Source: Shewanella salipaludis (GTDB lineage: Bacteria > Pseudomonadota > Gammaproteobacteria > Enterobacterales > Shewanellaceae). Taken from it: a DNA stretch of 64,000 nt. The stretch lies in assembly GCF_012911865.1 (NCBI RefSeq), contig NZ_JAAXYH010000002.1:62001-126000 (forward strand), in the 5' to 3' direction. The position numbers were made by a program, and so were the translations under genes. Shown here one piece after another: positions 1 through 6,487 of this stretch. The notes below the pieces were generated by a model. It was given only the letters and a program-made list of their open reading frames with translations. It ran no database searches and was not told the DNA's origin. Position 1 is the stretch's first letter, and every line of letters starts with the position of its first letter.

Positions 1-545
1 CTGTTGACAGTCTTGGGGCTCAGGTTGAGCTGCTCGGAAATATCATTCACTTTTTCGCCATTGGTGATCATCATCATGATCTGCAATTCGCGCTCTGACA
101 GGCTCTTCAGGGGATTGTCCTCCCCCGAGTTAAACTGACTCAGCGCCATCTGTTGCGCAATTTCCGGGGATAAGTATCTCTGTCCATGGGCGACTTGGCG
201 TATGGCCTGCAGGACTTCCGGTGGTGTCGCCCCCTTGGTCAAATACCCTGAGGCGCCGGCCTGCATGACCTTAGTCGGGAATGGATCTTCTGAGTGTATG
301 GTCAAGACGATGATCCTGGCATGGGGCTGATAGCGCAATATCTTGCGTGTCGCCTCCAGACCCCCTATGCCCGGCATATTCATGTCCATCAGGATGACAT
401 CGGCTTCATTCTGGCGTGCCCACTGCACCGCAGTTTCACCATCGGGCGCTTCGCCGACCACTTTAATACCGCGTTCATCTTCGAGAATACGCCGGATCCC
501 GGTGCGAACCAACTCATGATCATCGACCAAATATACAGAAATCAA
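1..545 (-). CDS. uvrY: Response regulator UvrY (GacA/BarA-UvrY system), C-terminus cut by window edge
   Basis: This is the NarL/FixJ-type response regulator that pairs with the BarA/GacS kinase and, in related bacteria, drives the Csr small RNAs. The first 181 codons lie in the window. The receiver domain starts MISVYLVDDHELVRTG, with the acidic pair D8/D9 and the phospho-acceptor D54 in ILMDMNMPG. The beginning of the LuxR-type HTH (SLSERELQIMMMITNGEKVN) is visible before the sequence runs out; the E. coli protein has about 218 residues. The start is a TTG at 543-545, chosen because it gives the family N-terminus; another in-frame TTG lies two codons upstream. A GGGTGGG stretch just upstream may serve as ribosome binding site. 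uvrC normally follows but would be outside the window. Confidence 0.93.
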   Translation of the reverse strand, partial: MISVYLVDDHELVRTGIRRILEDERGIKVVGEAPDGETAVQWARQNEADVILMDMNMPGIGGLEATRKILRYQPHARIIVLTIHSEDPFPTKVMQAGASGYLTKGATPPEVLQAIRQVAHGQRYLSPEIAQQMALSQFNSGEDNPLKSLSERELQIMMMITNGEKVNDISEQLNLSPKTVN

Positions 546-857
546 CTTCAACCCACCCTATCCCGCTTGTTATAAATTGGCAATCCAGCAGCAAATTTAT
601 TTGTTAGGCTAATTTAGCCCATCTGATGGCATTAGCAAAGCATAAATTGGATCAAGTTAACTCAATGATATTAAAAGAGAACGTCAGACTGCAGTACGGT
701 ATAGGGTGAAAGACTAAAAATGCAACAAACAACCCACTTATTTCGAGTCATTTTTGTCGAAAAAAGTCACTTGGCGGCGCTCCCATATCGCTCCCCAGAC
801 TCGGCATAATGCATGACGCCACGCCTGCTTTAAGGCTTGCCTTGAAATCCTGCATAC

Positions 858-884
858 AAAAAAGGCTAGCATCACTGCTAGCCT
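858..884 (-). terminator. Intrinsic terminator of a lost tRNA-Ser unit
   Basis: An 8-bp stem (GGCTAGCA/TGCTAGCC, loop of 4) is followed on the minus strand by six T residues. It has the same layout as the terminators behind the intact tRNA-Ser genes but different stem bases. It lies between uvrY and tRNA-Ser remnant 1. Confidence 0.7.
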
Positions 885-897
885 TTCTCGTTGAATA

Positions 898-950
898 TGG
901 CGGACGAGCAAGGGTTTGAACCCTGCATGAGAGTGCTATAAACCCATGCC
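898..950 (-). pseudogene. tRNA-Ser remnant 1 (3' half only)
   Basis: On the minus strand the CCA end, the T arm (AGGGTTTGAACCCT on the plus strand) and part of the variable arm of tRNA-Ser can be aligned. The anticodon arm, D arm and 5' acceptor strand are missing or unrecognisable. It cannot fold as a tRNA. Confidence 0.65.
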
Positions 951-988
951 TACTTTAAGGTCCACTTTAAGATCCAGCATACGAGAAA

Positions 989-1010
989 GGGCCACTATCT
1001 CTAGTGACCC
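989..1010 (-). terminator. Degenerate terminator hairpin between tRNA-Ser remnants
   Basis: GGGcCACTA and TAGTGaCCC pair with one mismatch around a TCTC loop. Only a short T run follows on the minus strand, so it is probably a decayed relative of the neighbouring terminators. Confidence 0.4.
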
Positions 1011-1023
1011 TTCATCTTAAATA

Positions 1024-1071
1024 TGGCGGAGGTGCAAAGATTAGAACCCTGCATAAGGGTGCTATAAACCC
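1024..1071 (-). pseudogene. tRNA-Ser remnant 2 (3' half only)
   Basis: CCA end, T arm (with a mutated TTAGAAC) and variable-arm sequence of tRNA-Ser are recognisable on the minus strand. The rest of the tRNA is absent. It lies directly downstream of the terminator of the intact tRNA-Ser at 1127-1217. Confidence 0.65.
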
Positions 1072-1086
1072 TAAAGTTCAATATAC

Positions 1087-1113
1087 AAAAAAGGCCGTCA
1101 TTGCTGACGGCCT
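1087..1113 (-). terminator. Intrinsic terminator of the downstream tRNA-Ser gene
   Basis: A perfect 8-bp stem (GGCCGTCA/TGACGGCC, loop TTGC on the plus strand) is followed on the minus strand by six T residues, 14 nt after the tRNA CCA end. Confidence 0.9.
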
Positions 1114-1126
1114 TTCTCGTTGAATA

Positions 1127-1217
1127 TGGCGGAGGAGCAGGGATTTGAACCCTGGATGGGCTATAAACCCATGCCGGTTTTCAAGACCGGTGCATTCAAC
1201 CACTCTGCCACCCCTCC
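1127..1217 (-). tRNA. tRNA-Ser (anticodon TGA), copy 1, CCA encoded
   Basis: Class II tRNA with a long variable arm. The acceptor strand GGAGGGG pairs with CTCCTCC (one G-U), the discriminator is G, and CCA is encoded at 1127-1129. The anticodon loop CTTGAAA gives UGA, reading UCN codons. A sigma70-like promoter lies upstream, and a strong terminator follows 14 nt after the CCA. The sequence is identical to the copy at 1535-1625. Confidence 0.95.
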
Positions 1218-1228
1218 GAACGAGCGAG

Positions 1229-1257
1229 ATAATAACTAGCTATGGCGTGACTGTAAA
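1229..1257 (-). promoter_or_regulatory. Promoter of tRNA-Ser copy 1
   Basis: On the minus strand, -35 TTTACA (1252-1257) and -10 TATTAT (1229-1234) are separated by 17 bp. The -10 ends 11 nt before the tRNA 5' end and the discriminator region is C-rich. Confidence 0.55.
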
Positions 1258-1353
1258 CCCTAAATTATTAAATCCCACCCGTTTGCTTACTTAGCGATCA
1301 ACTCGAGTATTTCTCTATGGAATCAAAAGTGACTATGGCATCAAAATTGAATA

Positions 1354-1405
1354 TGGCGGAGGAGCAGGGGTTTGAACCCTGCATAAGGGTGCGATAAACC
1401 CATGC
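1354..1405 (-). pseudogene. tRNA-Ser remnant 3 (3' half only)
   Basis: This is the best preserved remnant: CCA end, acceptor 3' strand and an intact T arm (GGGGTTTGAACCCTGC on the plus strand), then variable-arm bases. The anticodon and 5' parts are lost. Confidence 0.65.
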
Positions 1406-1432
1406 TGACCTTAAAGTTCAGCATACAAAAAA

Positions 1433-1480
1433 GGCGGAGGAGCAAAGATTAGAACCCTGCATGAGGGTGCTATAAACCCT
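1433..1480 (-). pseudogene. tRNA-Ser remnant 4 (3' half only)
   Basis: It aligns with remnant 2. Its upstream terminator appears to have been deleted: the A run of the expected hairpin (1426-1432) runs straight into GGCGGAGGAGC of the remnant. Confidence 0.6.
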
Positions 1481-1494
1481 AAAGTTCAATATAC

Positions 1495-1520
1495 AAAAAA
1501 GGCCGTCATTGCTGACGGCC
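1495..1520 (-). terminator. Intrinsic terminator of tRNA-Ser copy 2
   Basis: Same 8-bp stem and T run as at 1087-1113, located just after the CCA end of the tRNA at 1535-1625. Confidence 0.9.
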
Positions 1521-1534
1521 TTTCTCGTTGAATA

Positions 1535-1625
1535 TGGCGGAGGAGCAGGGATTTGAACCCTGGATGGGCTATAAACCCATGCCGGTTTTCAAGACCGGTG
1601 CATTCAACCACTCTGCCACCCCTCC
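1535..1625 (-). tRNA. tRNA-Ser (anticodon TGA), copy 2, CCA encoded
   Basis: Identical to the copy at 1127-1217: class II fold, anticodon UGA in loop CTTGAAA, encoded CCA at 1535-1537. Upstream on the minus strand is -10 TATAGT (1639-1644) with a TTTACA at 1660-1665, only 15 bp away, so the promoter is less canonical than that of copy 1. Confidence 0.95.
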
Positions 1626-1844
1626 GAACGCCGCAAATACTATAAGTAAGGCGTTAACTTGTAAACCTTAAATTGCCAAACTTGAACCAAATGCTCAGCT
1701 TATGTGCAAAATGTGCTCTTTTCAGCCAACCATTCCCCTTAAACCGGGGGGATAGTGGCTTGCAAATGCAAAAACTACAATACTGTGAGCGACATGCGGA
1801 CTGGTATGATAAAATCTGGTTAACTTCTCATGATATTTGCAGCC

Positions 1845-3578
1845 ATGACTTCGATTCAGATCCCGACATCGTCACTCGCACCTCAGTTCCATTTACCTCC
1901 CCTGTCCCAACCAAACCCGGGATTGAGCTCCTTGCTGCTTGGCCAAGAGCGCATAGTGGATGCTTTTTCCTTGCTGACTCAGGTCAATGGCCAACAACTT
2001 TATATCGCAGATTTTCCCGGCATCGAACGCCAGATGACGATAGCCGCACTGGTCAAGCAGCAGGGAGTCCTGCCCGCCCAATATTTGGTTGCCGCCAAGG
2101 CCGATGACCAGGGGGTCAAGTTTATTTGGCAAACCGATACCCCTAATGAGAAGCAAGGCATCATAGCCGAGCAACGCCTGCCCTACCTGTACCTGAGTGG
2201 TCATATTCGCCGCGCCGACTTGCTTGGGCGTATCACTCGCACCGACAAGGCCAGCCAGTATCAAGCTGGGGCATTGGCCAAGTGCCATTATTTGTTTATT
2301 TGTGCCGAGTCATTATGGAAACGCGAGCCGCTCTGGGAACTGCTGTTGCAGGTGCTCGAGGAGGGCCAGTACAAGATAGGCGGCGAGCTGGCACCCATTC
2401 CGCTGAACTGCAAGCTGGTCCTGGTTGGGCCTGGCCAGCTGTACAGCCAGGCGCTGGCAGAGGACAGGTTGTTTCAGCGACATTTTCCCCTCTTGGGTGA
2501 AATGGCCGGTGAGATAGATCTGACTCAACATAAGGAAACCCAATACTGCCAATGGCTGCAAACACTGGCCGGCAGCATCGACGCCAGGCTAAGTCAATCG
2601 AGTCTCTTGCCGCTGTTGCGCCACAGTGCCAGGTTAACCGAACACCAACACAGACTCAGCCTGTCATCCGCCGACATGCTAAGGCTGTTGGCACAAGCCA
2701 AAGCCTATTCCGGCAAAGCGCAACTGGACGCCGCCGCCATAAGTCATGCATTGAAGCAAATGCATTTCCGTCACAACAGCTCGGAAGTGTTTTCCGCCCA
2801 GAGTTTTGACGATAATTTTATCAACCTGCCGACTCAGGGCGCCATCATAGGCCAAGTCAATGGCCTGACAGTGATAGATTCGGTCGACTACAGCTATGGC
2901 GAGCCGGCGCGCATCACAGTCTCAGTGCATTATGGCGACGGGGAAGTGGCCGACATAGAACGCAAGTCCGAGCTTGGCGGTAACATTCATACCAAAGGCA
3001 TGATGATCCTATCCGCTTGCCTCTATCGCATCTTCGGCCGCGATGCGCCGCTGCATCTCAATGCCAACATAGTGTTCGAGCAGTCTTATCAGGAAATCGA
3101 CGGCGACAGCGCCTCCTTGGCCGAATATTGCTGCCTGATGTCCGCGATTGCCGAACAGCCGATAGCCCAGTCTTTCGGTATTACCGGCGCGCTGGATCAA
3201 TTCGGGAACGTTCAGGCCATAGGCGGCGTGAATGAGAAGATTGAAGGCTTTTTCAGCCTATGCCAGCGCCGCGGTTTGACCGGTGAACAAGGGGTCATCA
3301 TTCCCAAGGCCAATGTGCTACAGCTCAATCTCGACCCTAACATCATTAGTGCCGTGGAAAATGGCCTGTTTCATATTCATGCCATCACTCATATGGACCA
3401 AGCGGTGGAACTCTTGATGAATATGCCGGCCGGGGTTCCGGATGAAGACAATGATTTCCACCATGAGACCCTCTACGGTCTGGTGCAAGCGAGATTGGAC
3501 AAGCTGGCCGGTCATTTGGATGAAGAACCAGGCCTATTCAGTCGTCTGTTAACAAAATTGAAATTTTTCGGTGGTTAA
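1845..3578 (+). CDS. ycbZ: Lon-like ATP-independent-type protease YcbZ/LonH
   Basis: Lon-family serine protease related to E. coli YcbZ (also called LonH), which sits beside fabA there as here. The C-terminal Lon protease domain carries the catalytic serine in DGDSAS (S422) and the lysine in GGVNEKIEGFF (K465), the Ser-Lys dyad of the family. The N-terminal half matches YcbZ in layout (a degenerate AAA-like region) and shows no clear Walker A. I use the ATG at 1845 (MTSIQIPTSSLAPQ, 577 residues); an in-frame ATG at 1830 adds five residues and has no better Shine-Dalgarno. The stop lies 20 nt before the fabA promoter elements. Confidence 0.9.
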   Translation: MTSIQIPTSSLAPQFHLPPLSQPNPGLSSLLLGQERIVDAFSLLTQVNGQQLYIADFPGIERQMTIAALVKQQGVLPAQYLVAAKADDQGVKFIWQTDTPNEKQGIIAEQRLPYLYLSGHIRRADLLGRITRTDKASQYQAGALAKCHYLFICAESLWKREPLWELLLQVLEEGQYKIGGELAPIPLNCKLVLVGPGQLYSQALAEDRLFQRHFPLLGEMAGEIDLTQHKETQYCQWLQTLAGSIDARLSQSSLLPLLRHSARLTEHQHRLSLSSADMLRLLAQAKAYSGKAQLDAAAISHALKQMHFRHNSSEVFSAQSFDDNFINLPTQGAIIGQVNGLTVIDSVDYSYGEPARITVSVHYGDGEVADIERKSELGGNIHTKGMMILSACLYRIFGRDAPLHLNANIVFEQSYQEIDGDSASLAEYCCLMSAIAEQPIAQSFGITGALDQFGNVQAIGGVNEKIEGFFSLCQRRGLTGEQGVIIPKANVLQLNLDPNIISAVENGLFHIHAITHMDQAVELLMNMPAGVPDEDNDFHHETLYGLVQARLDKLAGHLDEEPGLFSRLLTKLKFFGG

Positions 3579-3592
3579 ATAGCTGATCGGAG

Positions 3593-3621
3593 TTGTTTAG
3601 CGTACACCTGTTCGCTAATCT
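3593..3621 (+). promoter_or_regulatory. fabA promoter with FabR-type operator
   Basis: -35 TTGTTT (3593-3598) and -10 TAATCT (3616-3621) are separated by 17 bp. The spacer plus one base is AGCGTACACCTGTTCGCT (3599-3616), a near-perfect inverted repeat matching the operator known for the TetR-family repressor FabR at E. coli fabA and fabB. Binding would cover the spacer and block polymerase. Confidence 0.8.
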
Positions 3622-3652
3622 TGGCGGCTCTTATTGCTGGAGTAGTAACCTA

Positions 3653-4168
3653 ATGAATAGAGCAAACAGTTTCACCAAAGAAGAACTTATCGCCTGTGGC
3701 CAGGGCTCACTGTTCGGTAGCAACTCGCCACGTCTGCCAATAGACAATATGCTGATGATCGACAGAATTGTGACCATTAATGGCGATGGCGGTGAGTTCG
3801 GTAAGGGAGAAATTGTCGCTGAACTCGACATAGACCCCAGCCTGTGGTTCTTCGATTGCCATTTCCGCGGCGATCCCGTCATGCCGGGTTGTCTGGGATT
3901 GGATGCCATGTGGCAGCTGGTCGGCTTCTTCCTGGGATGGGAAGGCGCCGAAGGGAAAGGCCGGGCACTGGGCGTGGGTGAAGTCAAGTTCACGGGCCAG
4001 GTGCTGCCTGATGCCAAGAAAGTCACCTATAAACTAAACATCAAGCGTAAGATCCACCGTAAGCTGGTAATGGGCATTGCCGATGCTGTGATGGAAGTCG
4101 ATGGCCGTGAAATCTATTCTGCGACCGATCTGAAGGTCGGGATCTTTACCGATACCTCGACTTTCTAG
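3653..4168 (+). CDS. fabA: 3-hydroxydecanoyl-ACP dehydratase/isomerase FabA
   Basis: FabA dehydrates 3-hydroxydecanoyl-ACP and isomerises trans-2- to cis-3-decenoyl-ACP, the branch point for unsaturated fatty acids. The protein has 171 residues (172 in E. coli). The catalytic residues H70 ([15 protein letters not shown]) and D84 (GLDAMWQ) are at the same numbers as in E. coli when the start is the ATG at 3653 ([12 protein letters not shown]). The reading frame stays open upstream but that segment holds the promoter and operator. It has its own FabR-type promoter and faces rmf convergently. Confidence 0.98.
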   Translation: MNRANSFTKEELIACGQGSLFGSNSPRLPIDNMLMIDRIVTINGDGGEFGKGEIVAELDIDPSLWFFDCHFRGDPVMPGCLGLDAMWQLVGFFLGWEGAEGKGRALGVGEVKFTGQVLPDAKKVTYKLNIKRKIHRKLVMGIADAVMEVDGREIYSATDLKVGIFTDTSTF

Positions 4169-4186
4169 ACCGTCAATTTCTCGCCT

Positions 4187-4214
4187 AAAAAAATGCCCTC
4201 TCGTTGGAGGGCAT
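4187..4214 (-). terminator. Terminator between fabA and rmf
   Basis: 8-bp stem ATGCCCTC/GAGGGCAT with a 6-nt loop and seven A on the plus-strand 5' side. It is a good terminator for rmf on the minus strand and has no T run for fabA. Confidence 0.8.
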
Positions 4215-4249
4215 AGGCTGTATTACTTACTGACAGTTACTTAGAAAAA

Positions 4250-4426
4250 TTACTTACTGAACATACCATTGATTCTGCCATCGACGCCTTCGCGCCAACC
4301 GCCCAACCACTGTGACCGCGAATCAAGACTCGCATAGGGACAAAGCTCCTTGGAACGCCCCCCCACTCCTGCTTGAAATCCCTTTGAAAATGCTCTGTCT
4401 AAACGATCTCGTTTTTGTCTTTTCAT
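4250..4426 (-). CDS. rmf: Ribosome modulation factor RMF
   Basis: RMF (58 residues here, 55 in E. coli) binds 70S ribosomes in stationary phase and makes inactive 100S dimers. The signature MKRQKRDRLDRAFSKGFQAG and GRSKELCPY, RSQWLGGWRE is clear. The ATG at 4426 has an AGAGGA Shine-Dalgarno; the longer open frame to 4504 is leader. A TATAAT (minus strand, 4519-4524) about 95 nt upstream is a likely -10 element, without a good -35, as expected of a stationary-phase promoter. Confidence 0.97.
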   Translation of the reverse strand: MKRQKRDRLDRAFSKGFQAGVGGRSKELCPYASLDSRSQWLGGWREGVDGRINGMFSK

Positions 4427-4518
4427 GCAAGCGTCCTCTGTTTCTACAGTAATAGAAGCTACGGCTTCACTGATAGAAATAAAACTTTTCGCGACCGAGA
4501 TCAATCAAAAAATCGCCT

Positions 4519-4524
4519 ATTATA
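4519..4524 (-). promoter_or_regulatory. Candidate rmf -10 element
   Basis: A perfect TATAAT on the minus strand in an AT-rich stretch between the DUF3466 gene and rmf. No convincing -35 hexamer is found at 16-18 bp. This is inference from base composition and position only. Confidence 0.35.
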
Positions 4525-4556
4525 ATGGTTAATTATTAAACTATTGAGATCTTGAT

Positions 4557-4590
4557 GAAAAAAAATCGAGGCATTGGCCTCGATTTTTTC
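4557..4590 (-). terminator. Terminator of the DUF3466 gene
   Basis: Stem ATCGAGGC/GCCTCGAT with a 4-nt loop, an A run of eight on the left and a T run of six on the right. It can work in both directions; the gene it serves is the minus-strand DUF3466 gene ending at 4602. Confidence 0.85.
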
Positions 4591-4601
4591 AAGAGAAGAT
4601 C

Positions 4602-6461
4602 TTAGCTAAACATTTTGCGCCGTAACCAGACAAAAGGCAGCAATAACAACCAGGCAATGCCCGCCGCTCCCGAGCGCTCGAAATTACCACCATCCTTGCT
4701 GTCATCGGCCAGATCACAGGCTGCGGCCGATGCCGCCGGCTGCAATACCACCATACGCGGCAGGTAGGCGGTAACAGGTTCGCCGTTACCATTCAGTTCA
4801 AACAGAGGCAGGCCATTATCCCCGATGATCAAATTCCCATCGGCATCGAATTGGTACTGGGGCTTACGGATGAATGCCGTCCCTACTATGGTGCCATTTT
4901 CATTGATGCTGCTGCCCTCGACGACGAGGATATCGCTGTCATAGGACAGGGTCTTGCCCGTGCCGTCCTGCACCTCAACCTTGTTGCGGCTCCAGCTGCT
5001 ATCTGCTCCCTTGACATAGCCTTTCGACTCACAAGTCAACAAATCATTGATATTGTTGAACTCATCGCTGGTCTTGTCATAGAGGAAACCGGCCTTGGGT
5101 CTAGGTTTATCTTTATCACCCGTGGTCTCGATGAAGCCGACCACCTGGCCCTTGTTGTTGATATCCTTGGCCCTACTGCTGCGATCAGACAAGATGCTGA
5201 AGAAATCATTCGGCGTCACTATCTCAGTATCCGGCGTAGTGGTATCGAAATAGAAAAACTTATCCCTCAGGTAACCGTCGATGTACTTCTTATAGCTACC
5301 CACCAGAACACCGCTGTCGTTGATGTCATAGGCAATAGAGTTGCTGACTTCATCGGCCATGGGTACCCAATGGTATTGGTATTTGCCGTTGGCATCTTTA
5401 GCCCAATAGGCGGCGTCCATACGCAACTTATTGGTATCGTCGTTACGGTACACGTGTGAGCGACCGGCAACCACGCCGGCACTGTTCACGCCTAACCCCT
5501 GAGCCGTATATATGAGGCTGGAATCTGCCGCCGGCGTCAGGCCCAATGGCAATTCAGTCCCGCTCGCAGTGCCGGCTTCGACTTGCCAGACATAACCGCG
5601 TATCTGGTATTGAATGTTGGGTGACACTGTCTGGCCACGGCTATTCAGCGTTGAATATTGCTCTTGTTGCACGCAGACATCCACGGGGAGCGTATTGCTC
5701 GTACCCAGGCAGTAATCGACCCGCTCACCGCCAAACTGGCTGATCGCCGTGCTGGCATAACCCGTCACCAAGCCGTTGTTGTTGATGGCACTGGCCGTCG
5801 ACCAGCCGCCGAGTTCAACTGTCTGAGCATCTTTGACATAAGTCGTATAAGGCGGCAACAGCTCGATTTCGCTATCCCCATCCTTTACCACCCCATGGGT
5901 CTCATAATCGCGCAAGTACCAGAATTCCTGTCCTTCCGTCGTCCCCGTATACGCAACTGTCCGTTGTTGGGCCGTCATGCTGCCGACCTTGACCCCCGCA
6001 TCATTGATGCCGTAATAGACGGCATCGACCGAATTGACCGTACTGGCATCGTTTGCATCTGTCAGTTCCGGGGCGGTAGTGCCATTGATGCTGTCGAAGG
6101 TTGGCGTCCAGGGGGATGGGCTGCTGTTCTCCTCGGCGGTGAAAGTGAAGTTGTTGGCCACTATCGGCAGGTTGATCGAATAGACGATCTTCTCTTCGGG
6201 GGCGATGCCATCTTCTACATCTATGACCCCACCTTCAACATCGGCGCTATTGAGCTTCTTCTTGCCCTTAGACACACCGACCAGCTGCTCCTGATCGTTA
6301 ACGGCAGTCGCATAACCCGTGCGGGTGCCTGCGAGTGTCCCTTTCAGATCAAAGTCTTCCAGGTTGACGATTTCGTACACGGAAGCCGCCTGGGCCGTAT
6401 GCAACACACTCATGACGCCCACGGCCACCAAGGAAAGGGTCTTATCAAACGTTAACTTCAT
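4602..6461 (-). CDS. DUF3466 family exported protein with C-terminal sorting-type tail
   Basis: Function unknown. The protein (619 residues) has a signal peptide (MKLTFDKTLSLVAVGVMSV ending HTAQA) and repeated blocks resembling NDxGxVVGxA/SxxNNNGLVTGYA, typical of extracellular repeat proteins of this family (for example DINDSGVLVGSY, DINNKGQVVGFI, SINENGTIVGTA). The last 30 residues have a Gly-rich stretch, a hydrophobic segment (AAGIAWLLLLPFVWL) and a basic end (RRKMFS), the architecture of GlyGly-CTERM tails cut by rhombosortase. I choose the ATG at 6461 because GGGA lies 9 nt upstream; an ATG at 6476 adds five residues. It sits alone between two terminators or gene ends. Confidence 0.8.
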   Translation of the reverse strand: MKLTFDKTLSLVAVGVMSVLHTAQAASVYEIVNLEDFDLKGTLAGTRTGYATAVNDQEQLVGVSKGKKKLNSADVEGGVIDVEDGIAPEEKIVYSINLPIVANNFTFTAEENSSPSPWTPTFDSINGTTAPELTDANDASTVNSVDAVYYGINDAGVKVGSMTAQQRTVAYTGTTEGQEFWYLRDYETHGVVKDGDSEIELLPPYTTYVKDAQTVELGGWSTASAINNNGLVTGYASTAISQFGGERVDYCLGTSNTLPVDVCVQQEQYSTLNSRGQTVSPNIQYQIRGYVWQVEAGTASGTELPLGLTPAADSSLIYTAQGLGVNSAGVVAGRSHVYRNDDTNKLRMDAAYWAKDANGKYQYHWVPMADEVSNSIAYDINDSGVLVGSYKKYIDGYLRDKFFYFDTTTPDTEIVTPNDFFSILSDRSSRAKDINNKGQVVGFIETTGDKDKPRPKAGFLYDKTSDEFNNINDLLTCESKGYVKGADSSWSRNKVEVQDGTGKTLSYDSDILVVEGSSINENGTIVGTAFIRKPQYQFDADGNLIIGDNGLPLFELNGNGEPVTAYLPRMVVLQPAASAAACDLADDSKDGGNFERSGAAGIAWLLLLPFVWLRRKMFS

Positions 6462-6487
6462 TAATTTATTTCCCATTATTATTATGG

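Larger units (their letters stand above)
1034..1220. repeat. Direct repeat copy 1 (about 187 bp, contains tRNA-Ser)
   Basis: This segment recurs almost unchanged at 1442-1628, exactly 408 bp away. Each copy contains a tRNA-Ser remnant, a terminator and a complete tRNA-Ser gene. Only one difference was noticed by eye within the shared core (A versus G in the remnant). Confidence 0.8.
1442..1628. repeat. Direct repeat copy 2 (about 187 bp, contains tRNA-Ser)
   Basis: Second copy of the segment at 1034-1220, including remnant, terminator and complete tRNA-Ser. The similarity stops 3 nt past the tRNA 5' end, so the two promoters differ. Confidence 0.8.

Noticed and set aside
546..857. Possible promoter elements and an FNR/ArcA-like TTGATC upstream of uvrY
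   Set aside because: Several weak hexamer pairs exist (for example TTGCTA with TAAATT at 16 bp on the minus strand), none clearly better than chance in AT-rich DNA; no gene was seen in this stretch.
1673..2107. 144-codon plus-strand frame overlapping the ycbZ start
   Set aside because: It is in another frame than the Lon-like protease, has no recognisable domain and ends inside ycbZ.
5658..6455. 265-codon open frame on the plus strand
   Set aside because: Antisense to the DUF3466 gene, which has a signal peptide and repeats in the sense frame.
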